Below are positions 48,917 to 59,611 of a stretch of DNA of 64,000 nucleotides, piece after piece (position 1 is the stretch's first letter; each line of letters opens with the position of its first letter). The notes below the pieces were generated by a model that had not been told where the DNA came from, made no database searches, and was given only the letters and a program-made list of their open reading frames with translations. Made by a program: the position numbers and the translations under genes. The DNA is from JBBSDP01 sp963754335 (GTDB taxonomy: Bacteria; Planctomycetota; Phycisphaerae; Tepidisphaerales; Tepidisphaeraceae), in the NCBI GenBank assembly GCA_963754335.1, contig CAVWFQ010000004.1:1-64000 (forward strand), read 5' to 3'.

Positions 48917-50547
48917 ATGTCCGCAATCATACCGCCTACCGTGCAAGCGGCCGATCCCAGTGCCGACCAGGAATTGGTCGTCCTGACGGAAATCGGCCAA
49001 TTACTCTCTTCTACGCTGGAATTGCGCGAAGCATTTGGCCAGATGATGCAGATCATCTCCGATAAATTAGGCATGAAACGGGGTGCCTTGGCGATGCTCG
49101 ACGAGTCGACCGGTCGACTGCGCACAGAAGCGGCAGTTGGATTGACTCCGGAAGAAATTGAGCGCGCCAAATATGCACTCGGAGAAGGGGTGACCGGAAA
49201 CGTGGTGGCCACGGGGAGGGCCCGAATCATCCCGGATGTACGGAGCGAGCCGGACTTTTTGAACCGAACGGGTCGGATCACGCCGGAGACCGCCGGCATC
49301 ACCAGCTTCCTCTGCGTGCCGATCCGGATTGCCAGCCGAACGGCAGGGGCGCTCTCGGTTGATAAGCCGTACAGCAGCGCGAGCAGCTCCACAACGACCA
49401 CCGCTTTCTGGACATCATTGCGGCGTTCCTCGCCCAGGCGATCCAGATCAATCGGATGGTGATGCGTCAGAAGGAAGAACTGCTCGAAGAAAATGCCCAG
49501 CTTCGCGCGCAGGTCCGTGACCGATACCGGTTTGAAAACATCATCGGCGACTCTCCCGCGATGCACGAAGTCTTCGCCACCGTCGGGCAGGTCGCCAATT
49601 CCCGCGCAACGGTTTTGCTGCTGGGTGAGACCGGTACCGGCAAAGAAATGATCGCCAAGGCGATCCACTACAATTCGCCCCGTCGCGAACGGCCATTCAT
49701 CCGCGTCAATTGCGGCGCACTCACCGGCACACTGCTCGAGTCCGAGCTCTTCGGTCACGTCAAGGGATCCTTCACGGGAGCCATTCGCGACAAGATCGGG
49801 CGATTCGAAGCCGCCGACGGGGGGACCATCTTCCTCGACGAGATCGGCACGCTTGAGCCGCAGTTGCAGGTCAAGCTCCTTCGCGTTTTGCAGGAACGTG
49901 AGTTTGAACGGGTCGGCGACACGCAAACGATGAAAGTCGATGTGCGGGTCATTGCCGCCACCAACGTCGATCTTCAGGAGGAGGTTGCCAAGAGCAATTT
50001 CCGCGAGGATTTGTTTTATCGCCTGAATGTGGTGAGCGTCTATCTCCCGCCGCTGCGGAACCGACGCGAGGACATTCCCCGGCTCATCGATCATTTCCTC
50101 GACAAATACAACGCGATGAACGAGCGGCGCTTGCGCCGAATCAGCCGGGATATGCTCAACGTGCTGCTGCGCTATCCCTGGCCCGGAAACGTGCGCGAAC
50201 TGGAAAACTCCATCGAGCGTGCGGTCGTGCTCAGCAACGACGAGGATTTCACGGAGGATCTGCTGCCTCTCAGCGTGAGAATGTTCGCCGCCCAGCGACG
50301 TAACACGCAATCGTCCGAATCAATCGAAACGATTGCGCGCCGCCTGTCGGAACAGGCCGTCGTCGACTACGAGCTGCGTGAGGGGCACATCTATCAGTTG
50401 GTGATCGACCAGATCGAACATGCCCTGATCGAGCGCGCCCTCGGCAAATGCGGCGGCGTGAAGACCAAGGCCGCCGATTTCCTGGGGATCAATCGAAATA
50501 CGCTGAATAAGAAGGTGAAGGAGTTGGGGATCGAGGCGGTGGATTGA
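48917..50547 (+). CDS. GAF-sigma-54-activator-Fis transcription regulator (frameshift)
   Basis: A NifA-like activator. An N-terminal GAF domain (about residues 20-165) is followed by the AAA+ core: GETGTGKE (Walker A), GSFTGA (sigma-54 contact), GGTIFLDEIG (Walker B) and the PWPGNVRELENSIERAVVL sensor region. A C-terminal Fis-type HTH has TKAADFLGINRNTLNKKVKELG. One G is lost near 49381; adding it gives SSAREQLHNDHRFLDIIAAFLAQ. No partner kinase is present; the GAF domain may sense a small molecule. Confidence 0.92.
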
Positions 50548-50570
50548 CCGAGTCGGCCGCAGAACTCCTT

Positions 50571-50675
50571 CCCCCTCTCCCAGTACTCTGGGAGAGGGTT
50601 GGGGTGAGGGCCATCCGTATCGCGCGTTGAAGACCCTCACCCCGCGCCCTCTCCCGGCGTACCGGGAGAGGGGGG
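50571..50675. repeat. nested palindrome, ccctctccc/gggagaggg family (second copy)
   Basis: Arms 50571-50610 and 50634-50675 pair over about 40 bases with a few gaps; each arm carries its own small hairpin (gtact and cggcgtaccg). Same family as 20060-20166. It starts 24 bases after the sigma-54 activator stop. Confidence 0.9.
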
Positions 50676-50748
50676 TATTTCCTGGACGCCGAATCTGTCA
50701 CGCACCGGGCTTCAGCGGAACATTTCGCGGGAAATAGAGAAATCTATC

Positions 50749-51336
50749 ATGTCTTCGACAACAACGGTTAAGTGCATGACGCTCGGGGTCGCCATGTGCT
50801 CGGGTGTGGTGGCTTGTGCCCCGACCCAGCCATCACCAATATCCACCGCCGTCCGGACGGAGGTTCCAAGCGTTCCGAAATTCGTGGCCGACCCGGAGGG
50901 ATTCGGCGGCTTGGCCTCGGCTGGCGCTTTCAAATACGAAATATGGGGCTACCGATGGACAACAATTCTCGACAGCGACGTCCTTTCTCAGAGCTATGAT
51001 AGACCGGGGCGCGGCGGCCCGTACTCGCAAGGCACGTTCTTGCTGATTGGCTTGATCGTCAGATTCGACGGCGCGATCCCCGCTCTAATCCCGGATCCAA
51101 TACTCGTTGACCCAAAGGGTCGCGAGACGTCACAGGCGTCCGCCCGATGGAGCGCTCGCGATGGAATGACGCCGGAGGTTCTAAGCCACGGCAATTCTCG
51201 GAATTTTACCCTGGTCTTCGAGCTGCCGCCCGAGCCCGGAGCAGTTTATCAACTGAAGGTTGGTGACGAGCGAGGCGAAACGCACGATATTCCCATCACA
51301 CTTCCCCCATTCAACGCCGAACGCCACCACGATTGA
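50749..51336 (+). CDS. lipoprotein, function unknown
   Basis: A 195-residue protein with a lipobox (MCSGVVAC). The mature part is beta-rich and ends QLKVGDERGETHDIPITLPPF, an Ig-like, DUF4352-like appearance. The family and the function are not established. Confidence 0.65.
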   Translation: MSSTTTVKCMTLGVAMCSGVVACAPTQPSPISTAVRTEVPSVPKFVADPEGFGGLASAGAFKYEIWGYRWTTILDSDVLSQSYDRPGRGGPYSQGTFLLIGLIVRFDGAIPALIPDPILVDPKGRETSQASARWSARDGMTPEVLSHGNSRNFTLVFELPPEPGAVYQLKVGDERGETHDIPITLPPFNAERHHD

Positions 51337-51369
51337 GCGTATGGAGATCCGAGTTCGGTCGCGGCACGG

Positions 51370-52715
51370 CTAGCGATTCAACATCGTCCGCTCAATAAAC
51401 CCCGTATCCACTTCCCCGCGCTTGAAGCTCTGGTTATCCATGATCTGAATATGAAGCGGGATCGTCGTCTTGATGGGGGCGATGTGGAATTCGGAGAGGG
51501 CCCGCCGCATGGTGGCGATCGCCTCTTCGCGGGTGGGGCGGTGGACGATCAGCTTGCCGATCATGCTGTCGTAATTGGGGGGGATGCGGTAGCCGGCGTA
51601 GGCGTGGGAATCGATCCGCACGCCGGGGCCGCCGGGCAGGCGGAGTTCCTGGATCAGGCCGGGGCAGGGGGCGAAATTACGCTCGGGATCCTCGGCGTTG
51701 ATGCGGCATTCGATGGCATGCCCCATCTGGCGAATCTGCTCCTGTTTGAATTCGAGCTTTTCGCCGGCGGCGATCTTAATCTGCTGCTTGATCAGATCGA
51801 TGCCGGTGATCGATTCGGTAACCGGATGCTCCACCTGAATACGGGCGTTCACCTCGAGCAGATAGAATTTCTGGTCCTTATCGACAAGGAATTCGACCGT
51901 GCCGGCGTTGGCGTAACCCGCCGCCTTCACGAGCCGCACGGCCGAGTGCACAGCGCCTCGCGCGTCTTGGACTTGAGCAGGGGACTGGGCGATTCTTCAA
52001 CCAGTTTCTGATGGCGGCGCTGGAGCGAGCAATCACGTTCCCACAGGTGGATGGCGTTGCCGTGAAGATCGGCCAGGATCTGCACTTCGACGTGCCGGCC
52101 GAATTCGACATATTTCTCGATGTAGACAGTGGCGTCTTTAAATGCGTTTTCCGCTTCGGCCTGTGCCTGTCGCAGCCCGGCCTGGAGCGACACATCGTTG
52201 TGGGCCACGCGCATGCCGCGACCGCCACCGCCGGCGGCCGCCTTGATGATGACCGGGTAGCCGATTTCATCGGCGATGCGCAGCGCCTGCTTTTCGTCCT
52301 CGACCGCGCCGTCGCTTCCGGGCACGGTGGGAACTTTTGCCTTCTTCGCCAGCTTCTTGGCCGCCACCTTGTCACCCAGCGCGCTCATCGCCGCGGCAGG
52401 GGGGCCGATGAATTCGATCTTGCAGCTTCGGCAAACCTCGGCGAAATGCGCATTTTCCGCCAGGAAACCGTAGCCGGGATGGATCGCCTGCACGTCGGCG
52501 ATCTCCGCCGCGGAAATGATCCGATCGATCTTGAGATAGCTTTCCGACGGCGGAGCTTCGCCGATGCAAATCGATTGATCGGCCAGTTTGAGGTATGCCG
52601 CGTCGCGGTCCGCCGTCGAGTAAACCACCGCCGTCTGGATCCCCATCTCGCGGCACGCGCGGATGATTCGCAGGGCGATCTCTCCGCGATTGGCAATGAG
52701 GATTTTGGAAAACAT
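51370..52715 (-). CDS. accC: acetyl-CoA carboxylase biotin carboxylase subunit (frameshift)
   Basis: ATP-dependent carboxylation of biotin on AccB, the first step of fatty-acid synthesis. Start MFSKILIANRGEIALRI; the ATP-grasp GGGGRGMRVA loop; EKYVEFGRHVEVQ; the second part continues with EFLVDKDQKFYLLEVNARIQVEHPVTE. A frameshift near 51953 (gaggcgctg/cactcg) splits the ORF. About 450 residues, as usual. Essential, so the shift is assumed to be an assembly error. It follows accB, separated by a repeat. Confidence 0.95.
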
Positions 52716-52720
52716 AAGGT

Positions 52721-52803
52721 AGGGGTTCGGGTTCAGCGTTCAGGGTTCAGCGAAAAGGGCATCGCGATCTTCACTGAACCCTGAACCCCGAACCCTGAAC
52801 CCT
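52721..52803. repeat. ggttcagggttcag inverted repeat inside the accB-accC operon
   Basis: Arms 52721-52750 and 52774-52803 pair over 30 bases with about three mismatches; both iterate gttcaggg words. It fills the 86-base gap between accB and accC on the minus strand and overlaps the accB stop. Confidence 0.9.
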
Positions 52804-53305
52804 ATTTTGGTTTGACCAGGAACAAAACCGTTCCAAATTCCACAGGCTGACCGTCTTCGGCGAGGATGCGGACGATGGTGCCGACGCAATCGGCTTTGAG
52901 GTTGTTGAAGACCTTCATCGCCTCGACGATGCAGACATCAGTCTGTTCGTCCACTTCCGAGCCGATTCCGACGAACGGCTTTTCCCCCTGCTTCGGGGCG
53001 GAATAAAAAGTGCCGGGCATCGGACTCTTGATGGGAATGAGGCTCTCTTCTTCCTTGACGGGGGGAGGTGCGGAGGCTGGCGGAGCCGCGGCCGGAACGG
53101 GCGCCGCCGCGACAGGCGCCGCGGTATTTTCAGCCGCGCCGCGCTTGAGCATCACGCGACGATCACCATCGCGCAGCTCGATGGTGTTCAGGTCGTTTCC
53201 CGCCATCAGCTTGCCGAGCTGTTCAAGAAATTGCATGTCCATCGGCCCGCCCGTGGTTGCAGGCGGGGCCTTGGCGGACTTCGTTTTGGCGCGTTTTTCA
53301 CTCAA
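52802..53305 (-). CDS. accB: biotin carboxyl carrier protein
   Basis: A 167-residue AccB. N-terminal head, Ala/Pro-rich linker near residues 58-83, then the biotinyl domain with SPMPGTFY and EAMKV, where the Lys carries biotin. Overlaps the upstream pepP gene by eight bases; the stop falls in a repeat that precedes accC. Confidence 0.96.
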   Translation of the reverse strand: MSEKRAKTKSAKAPPATTGGPMDMQFLEQLGKLMAGNDLNTIELRDGDRRVMLKRGAAENTAAPVAAAPVPAAAPPASAPPPVKEEESLIPIKSPMPGTFYSAPKQGEKPFVGIGSEVDEQTDVCIVEAMKVFNNLKADCVGTIVRILAEDGQPVEFGTVLFLVKPK

Positions 53306-54437
53306 TGTGGCACCCTTCGAAACTCTTGTCGAGGGACGACAACACCTCGCAACCGGAATGTGTGATCAGAACATCATCTTCAATTCGCACGCCCCCTTCG
53401 CCGGGCAGATAGATCCCCGGCTCGACCGTAACGATCATGCCGGGCAGCAGTTCTTCGTCTCCCCCGACCTTGCGCATACTGGGCAATTCATGAATTTCGC
53501 GCCCGATGCCATGACCCAGGCCGTGTCCATATTCCTTTTCGAACCCGGCTTTATCAATGACGTCGCGTGCGACACGATCCGCCTGGCCCGTCGTGACCCC
53601 GGGCCGCAGGAACTGGATCGCGGCCTGCTGGGCGGCGTGGACAACCTTATAGATCTCCTTCACACGCGAACTGACGCGTCCCACCATCAGCGTTCGCGTC
53701 AGGTCGCTGCAATAGCCCTTGTAAAGCGCGCCCCAGTCGATGAGAAGCGGCTGATCGCGCTGGATCAGCGTTTCGCCGGGACGATAGTGAGGCAATGAAC
53801 TGTTCGCGCCGGCAGCCACGATGACGGGAAAGCTCGAATCGCTCGCGCCGCGCGATCGCAGCTCGAACACCAGCAGCCCGGCGAGATGATTCTCACTCTG
53901 GCCCACCTTGATCTCGGATCGGATCGCCTCAAACGCCTCTTCGGCCACGCCGACGGATTTGCGGACCAGATCCGTTTCGTGGTCGTCCTTCACCTTGCGG
54001 ATGTTGGCCATCACATCCTCAAGAGGCACCAGATCGACGGTGGCGGAATTCTTGATTTCCTTGATGGCTTTATCGACGGCGTGAATCTGCCCAAAGGTGG
54101 TAAAATTCGCCTCGAAGCCGATTTTTTCCACTTTCGCGGCGACGATGGTTTTGGCCAGGGCCTCGTCCATCTTCCCTTCGCGAATCGTGACTTTGAGCCA
54201 TCCGGCTTCCAGTTCAGCCTGTTGTTGATAGCGAAAATCGGTGACGAGGAAGAAATCCTTCTCAGTGATGAGGCCGATCGAATCGTCACCGGTGAAATTG
54301 GTGAGATACGCCAAGTCTGGCGGGTGGGTAAGGAGCAAGGCGCCAAGCTTCAGTTCTTTCATGGCGGCGCGCACCGCCTTCTGACGGACCTTCAGGTAAG
54401 CCTTGGCTCGACTCACAACAGCCGTCTTGGTTTGCAT
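53298..54437 (-). CDS. Xaa-Pro aminopeptidase (M24)
   Basis: A 379-residue M24B peptidase removing N-terminal residues ahead of proline. Metal ligands: Asp in LLIDWG and DLTRTL, His in HGLGHGIG, Glu in VTVEPG and Glu in RIEDD. First gene of the pepP-accB-accC operon, a common bacterial arrangement. Cytoplasmic. Confidence 0.94.
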   Translation of the reverse strand: MQTKTAVVSRAKAYLKVRQKAVRAAMKELKLGALLLTHPPDLAYLTNFTGDDSIGLITEKDFFLVTDFRYQQQAELEAGWLKVTIREGKMDEALAKTIVAAKVEKIGFEANFTTFGQIHAVDKAIKEIKNSATVDLVPLEDVMANIRKVKDDHETDLVRKSVGVAEEAFEAIRSEIKVGQSENHLAGLLVFELRSRGASDSSFPVIVAAGANSSLPHYRPGETLIQRDQPLLIDWGALYKGYCSDLTRTLMVGRVSSRVKEIYKVVHAAQQAAIQFLRPGVTTGQADRVARDVIDKAGFEKEYGHGLGHGIGREIHELPSMRKVGGDEELLPGMIVTVEPGIYLPGEGGVRIEDDVLITHSGCEVLSSLDKSFEGCHIE

Positions 54438-54687
54438 CAGTCCGTACCGCTTTCGCCTGCGCTCCAGGAAAGAGGCGGAAAGTAATGGAATGCGCCGGTC
54501 GCTGTCAATTCATCTGGAAACAACCCAAAGTCCCAGAGCTTTATCGGACGTTGAGCGGAGCGGCGCACTAATTCCCCCGGTCGATGCTGGATCCAATTTC
54601 TATGCGCTTTCGGCCGCCTCGGTATATTGGTTGGCAGAGCCGGAAAACATTCATCCGGGGATCTGACCGCGGGTCGGGAGGCGCCGC

Positions 54688-56172
54688 ATGGAATGGATCA
54701 CGCAACAGGATCGTAACGGATACAGCCTGGAACGTCCGGCGGACTGGGTGGTGCAATCGCTGCCGGGACCGACTTGGATTGTCAAAAGTCCGGCAGGGCT
54801 CCATTTTGCCGTGATTCAGTACTTGAATGGCGTGGGGAACGTCAGCGGCGTCGAGATCATCCGGGACAAGATGTTTCCAGCCGCATTTCTGTTCCCCGAC
54901 GCCAGGGTGGAGAAGGCCGAGCCGGGGCCGGACGGGTCTGCACACGGGGTTTTCTCCTACCGCGCCGCCATCGACGAGCCGGGAAGTGCGTTGCTGGTCT
55001 TTTCCCCGTTGGCAGAGGGGCGGGGACGACTTCACATCATGGCGGCGCCGGAGACCCACGGCCCCCTTGTGGCGCCGATCCTCCTGAGGATCACTCAGTC
55101 GGTACGTCAGACTGCGATCGCGGCGGCGCCCGCCGCCCCGGTCACCTATACCCGATATACAGAACCGCAGATGGGATCGTTCACGATCGACATGCCAGTG
55201 GGATGGCAAGCCGGTGGCGGATTCGTTCATCCATCGCCGGGCGATCGGCGCGGGTGGTTTGAAACGAGTTCCCCGGATGGCATCTACATTCTCTGCGATC
55301 CAGGTTATCCGCAAAATTTCTGCCACTTCCGGGGCTGGGCCGAGGGAAACTATGTGAGGATGGTGACCAACGGCCTGTTCCTGAATCTAACCCCTTCCGC
55401 CGAGCGGCTGTCGGACGACTATCTGCGCCGCAATGGGGCGCGGCGGCTCGGCCCGTTTCAAATCGTCTCGCGCCGCCCGCGAACCGACGCCGTCAATCTG
55501 GTGGCCACAAAACTGAGGCAGTTGGGAATCTCTATAAGCAAATCCTTTCAGATCACGGCGACCGAAACGGTGCTGCAATTGACCGGAGGCAAAATGCCGC
55601 GCAGCGCCTCTCTGCTCACCACGGCAGTCTTCAACGGCCAATACGGGATGGGCACGTGGGGATTCTGGGACGCGAATGTTTACCTGTATCTCGCTCCGCC
55701 GTCTCTGGCGGCGCGGGCCGAGGACGTTCGCATGCACATGCTCGCCTCGCATCGATTTGAGCCGGCAATGATGCAGATTTACCAACGCGACGAATCGATC
55801 ATCTCGTCCAGTGCCCAGGCGGCCAACGCGGCACAATGGGGCTGGTTTGCCGGCCAGCAGCAGGCCCATTTCGCCCAGGTGGCGGCCGGTGACGCGATAG
55901 TGAACAATTACTGGCGCCAGCAGGCGGCCAACGATTCGATGTTGCGCGGGTGGGAGCACAATCAGGCGATCAACGACCGCCTCTCACAGGAGCGCAGCGA
56001 CGCGATGCTCGGCAACCAGCGACTCGCCGATGCCACCGACGGCAAGGAATACACCGTGCCCGCCGGCGCGAATTATTTCTGGCGAAACCAACAGACCGGC
56101 CAGATCACTGGAACAACGACCGACACCCCGCCGGATTATTCAAATAATTACACGCCTTTGCAGAAACTGTAG
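54688..56172 (+). CDS. two-domain PsbP/Mog1-like protein with YTPLQ tail
   Basis: A 494-residue protein without a signal peptide. Two similar alpha/beta domains near residues 1-145 and 160-370 look like PsbP/Mog1 folds (ERPADW in the first, DMPVGWQ in the second). A roughly 60-residue Gln/Ala-rich helix follows, and then a conserved tail AGANYFWRNQQTGQITGTTTDTPPDY ending YTPLQ. This tail recurs in unrelated hypothetical bacterial proteins. Function unknown. Confidence 0.65.
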   Translation: MEWITQQDRNGYSLERPADWVVQSLPGPTWIVKSPAGLHFAVIQYLNGVGNVSGVEIIRDKMFPAAFLFPDARVEKAEPGPDGSAHGVFSYRAAIDEPGSALLVFSPLAEGRGRLHIMAAPETHGPLVAPILLRITQSVRQTAIAAAPAAPVTYTRYTEPQMGSFTIDMPVGWQAGGGFVHPSPGDRRGWFETSSPDGIYILCDPGYPQNFCHFRGWAEGNYVRMVTNGLFLNLTPSAERLSDDYLRRNGARRLGPFQIVSRRPRTDAVNLVATKLRQLGISISKSFQITATETVLQLTGGKMPRSASLLTTAVFNGQYGMGTWGFWDANVYLYLAPPSLAARAEDVRMHMLASHRFEPAMMQIYQRDESIISSSAQAANAAQWGWFAGQQQAHFAQVAAGDAIVNNYWRQQAANDSMLRGWEHNQAINDRLSQERSDAMLGNQRLADATDGKEYTVPAGANYFWRNQQTGQITGTTTDTPPDYSNNYTPLQKL

Positions 56173-56270
56173 CCCTTTAGTCTCATCGTCATTCGACTTT
56201 GGCATTGGGCGGCGGTTAGATTATTCGCTGGCTGTTCACATCAGACACCTCAGTTATCGAGGAGGTAGTT

Positions 56271-57950
56271 GTGTCTAAAGGGCATTGGCTGCTGGTCACA
56301 AGGCGGTATTTCAGTGCGGCGGTATTGGTGATTGCAACCACAGGCGTTGCCCGCGCGGGAAGCATCTTCGATGACGATTTTCAGCCTCCGCCGCAGACGC
56401 CCCGTGCAGACCCGCCAGCCCCGACCCAATCCCCCGCAGCGCCGGATCCGGCGACTCCAGCGGTTCCACCGGCAACACCGGCGCCCGATCCGAGCCCAGC
56501 GACACCCCCTCTCATCAGTCCGCCGCCGAAGCCGGAAGATGTCCCTCCCGCCGGCCCATCGCGAAATTCCCTCCAAGGCCGATCGGTCCGCTTCCCGGAC
56601 GTTGCTGAAGGAAGTTTACAGCAAGGAGCTTGCCGATAAGACGCAACCTGCGGCAAAGCGCTGGCACCGCGATTCCTTGAGGACGCCGGGAAGTCTGCCA
56701 ACGCACCCGCCGATGAGTTCGTGCTTCTGAGCGGAGCGATCCAGGCAGCCCAGGAGGCGGCGGATCTGCCGCTCTCGTTCCAGGCCGCCGATGCGATGGC
56801 AAAAGATTTTCCGATCGATTCGACCGCGCTCAAGGCGCAATCAATGCTGAAGCTGTCGCAACGGCAATTCACTACGAACCGCGCAGAGAATCAGCGCGCC
56901 GGACTGGAACTGCTCGACGAATTGGAGAAATCCGGGGACTTGGCCCAGGCCGAGCGCGTCGGCACGGTGCTCGAGCAATCCTCGGCTAACGGATCGGACC
57001 GTGCGGCCATTCAACAACGCGTGAGGTCAATCCACGAAAAGCATATCGCGTTAAACCGGGTCGAGCAGGCGATGCTGGTGCTGAAGACTTCGCCGGACGA
57101 TCCGGCGGCCAATCTGGCGGTGGGACGCTGTTACTGCATGGTGCAGGGCGACTGGACACGCGGCCTGCCGATGCTTGCCAAGGGATCGGACGCCACGATG
57201 AAAACGCTGGCCCTCAGGGATCTTGGCGCCACGCGCGCCGCGGGAACCGATGGGCCCGCAAGTCACGACGCCGAAACCGTCGGGGACGCGTGGTGGGACG
57301 CTTCAGGCCGGGAGACAACCCCCATCTGGAAAGCGGCGATGCAGCAACGAGCCGTTGTCTGGTATCGGCAGGCTTTGCACAACGCCGGCGGCCTGGAAAG
57401 ACTGAAAATCGAAAAGCGGATCGAAACGATCCCCGTCAGCGGATCCCATGTCATCAACACGGCTAGAGCTCCGGAAGCCGACGCGGTTGTCGCTGAAGTG
57501 GCGGCTCATTATCCCAACGCGATCAAAGGAGTCGGGGCGTTGGAACTGGTTCGCACTCACGATGGGCGGGAACTCCACGGCGGCGTTCCCTGCGACGCCA
57601 CGGGCAGCTTCTCGAAGAATTCGAAGCTGGTCGAAGGCGGCGGAATCGGGCTGGCGAATATTTACGAGCCTTGGCCCGCCGGAAAGTATTTGATCGTGTA
57701 CCGGGTGAGGGTCTCCTATCCGCCCACTTCGCCACTCCAGGGGAATGATATCTGCTTCCTGGATGTCTGCCACGACAGCGGAAACACGATCGCCGCCGAC
57801 CACCCCAACGCCAATGAATTTCGTTTCAATCAATGGTCGTCCATCCCCATTCCGCTCGAGCTGCCCAAGGACGATACGATCGAGTACCGCCTCTGGCCGA
57901 ACAATCATACTGTCATCGTGGACCGGATTTATATTTTCCGAATGAAGTGA
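56271..57950 (+). CDS. exported ANLAVG-family protein (two frameshifts)
   Basis: About 560 residues: signal peptide (AAVLVIATTGVARA), Pro-rich linker, helical region (LLKEVYSKELADKTQPAAKALAPRFLEDAGKSANAPADEFVLLSG when the frames near 56560 and 56650 are joined), the DDPAANLAVGRCYCMVQGDWTRGLPMLAKGSD signature, and a beta C-terminal domain with FLDVCHDSGNTI. Same family as 13382. It starts at GTG 56271 with ggagg seven bases upstream. Unknown role; exported. Confidence 0.75.
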
Positions 57951-58127
57951 GACGTTGACCTTGCTTGCGCGGCGAGGCGACGACAGATAACAGGCGTCGC
58001 GATCGATGGCGATCCCGCACCTTTTCCATATCCCTTCAGTAGCTGGCGATTTCACCGGCAGTTCTCAAATTTCGCGCTCCGAGGCGGCCCGACGATGGTT
58101 ACAATGATGCCAGATTGGAGGCGTCTC

Positions 58128-58951
58128 ATGTCCCTAAGCCGCAGTTCGACGGCGTTGAAGGAATATCGCGCGAGCGCAATTTCGCCTCGACCCCCGAACC
58201 GAGCGGCAAGTCACCCGTGCGCCCGCGAAAGCAAAAAGATCCATTTTTTTGCGTGCAGAAGCATCTGGCGAGCCATCTTCACTACGATTTTCGGCTGGAG
58301 CATCGTGGGGTTCTCCTCTCCTGGGCGGTCCCAAAAGGACCGTCGCTGAATCCCAAAGACAAACGACTCGCAATGCGCGTCGAAGATCATCCTTTCGACT
58401 ACGGCGAGTTTGAAGGCGTCATTCCCGAAGGGTATGGAGCCGGGATCGTCATGCTCTGGGACAAGGGAACGTGGAAATCTGAATTTGACGATATCGACGC
58501 TGCCCTCAAAAAGGGTGAGCTCAAATTTGCGCTCGATGGCGTCAAGCTGAAGGGATCCTGGGTCCTGGTTCGGACCGGAGGCGGACGGCCCAATTCAAAT
58601 GGTGAAAGCCGAACCTGGCTGCTCATCAAGCATCGCGACGAATGGGCCGGCCCAATTGATATCGCAAAAAAAGCGCCGCTCAGCGTTAAATGTTTTTGCG
58701 ATTTTCCAGACATTCTCGCCAGAGATAAGCCCGACGTATGGGAATCGCATCTCCCCGCCAAGGGCGGCGAGGCCGGCACCATGCTCAAGGAGATCATCGG
58801 CAAGGCGGCGAAGATCAAGCTCGCCCGGGAACGCTCCTCGGATCAGAAGAGCGGATCGAAGCCGCGCAAGCCGCCCCAAAAAACAACGTCGCGCGAATCC
58901 AAAAATGGCGCAGCCAGAAAGTCGAAGGCGCCTGCATCGCCGAAGGGTTAG
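58128..58951 (+). CDS. stand-alone LigD 3'-phosphoesterase (frameshift)
   Basis: A roughly 275-residue PE-domain protein of the bacterial NHEJ ligase D family. The start MSLSR...LKEYRA has ggagg seven bases upstream, and after a lost G near 58177 it continues ERNFASTPEPSGKSPVRPRKQKDPFFCVQKHLASHLHYDFRLEHRG. The His-Asp metal site HLHYDFR is present. It heals 3' ends by removing ribonucleotides or phosphates. The C-terminal 60 residues are Lys/Arg/Ser-rich. No ligase, polymerase domain or Ku is in the window. Confidence 0.9.
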
Positions 58952-59124
58952 ACTTTCGGATCCGGGCCTGACGTGAGGTCGTCTATTGAATCGTTGCCGG
59001 GCTTTTCGTCAGGCATGTCCACGAGCGGAATCGGAGTAAGATCCGGAGTTGGAGGCGCTCGGGAGCGGTGCGGGCAACGCCAACACGGGATCGATCAATT
59101 CCGGCGGTTTCACTTCAACGGATT

Positions 59125-59577
59125 TCACCCGAACCTGTCCTGGACGCATCTCGACCCAGAGCCGGCGCTGCGCAAAATTTCCTCCGGCACCGGTGTATTG
59201 CATTCAGGGCAGGCGGCGTCAGTGGCGCGGAGGTCGTAGCCACATTGGGGACAAAGCCCCATGTTTGCCCGCATTTCCCGCTGAGCTGCGCGTTTCGAGT
59301 AATAGCCGACGGCTGCGAAGAGCGCGCCGACTGCCAGCAGCGCCACGATCGGCCCGAACACCGAGAGAATGCAGGCTCCGAGGAGCCAGAACATGATAAT
59401 CCCGACGAAGATGCCGTAGACGATGAAGGGATTCGATCCCGAACCTTCCAATTTCCAGTTTCTCCATCGCGAGCCGAGCGGCGCAACGCGCGTGGCGATG
59501 AGATGCTTTTCGAAATCGGAAAGGGGGGCGTGGCGCGACGATTCGGAACCAGACGGGTTCGGTGGGTCGCCGTTCAT
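59125..59577 (-). CDS. membrane protein with CPxCGYDLR zinc ribbon
   Basis: A 150-residue protein. An N-terminal soluble part, two helices (IVYGIFVGIIMFWLLGACIL and IVALLAVGALFAAVGYY), then the ribbon LCPQCGYDLRATDAACPECN. This ribbon is frequent in planctomycetes. ATG 59577 chosen; upstream reading comes from a palindrome. Function unknown. Confidence 0.7.
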   Translation of the reverse strand: MNGDPPNPSGSESSRHAPLSDFEKHLIATRVAPLGSRWRNWKLEGSGSNPFIVYGIFVGIIMFWLLGACILSVFGPIVALLAVGALFAAVGYYSKRAAQREMRANMGLCPQCGYDLRATDAACPECNTPVPEEILRSAGSGSRCVQDRFG

Positions 59578-59611
59578 GCATGCTGCGATATCGAGACTTC
59601 GTTGTTTCTCG

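Noticed and set aside
48826..50310. 494-residue minus-strand ORF
   Set aside because: Complete antisense of the sigma-54 activator; shadow frame.
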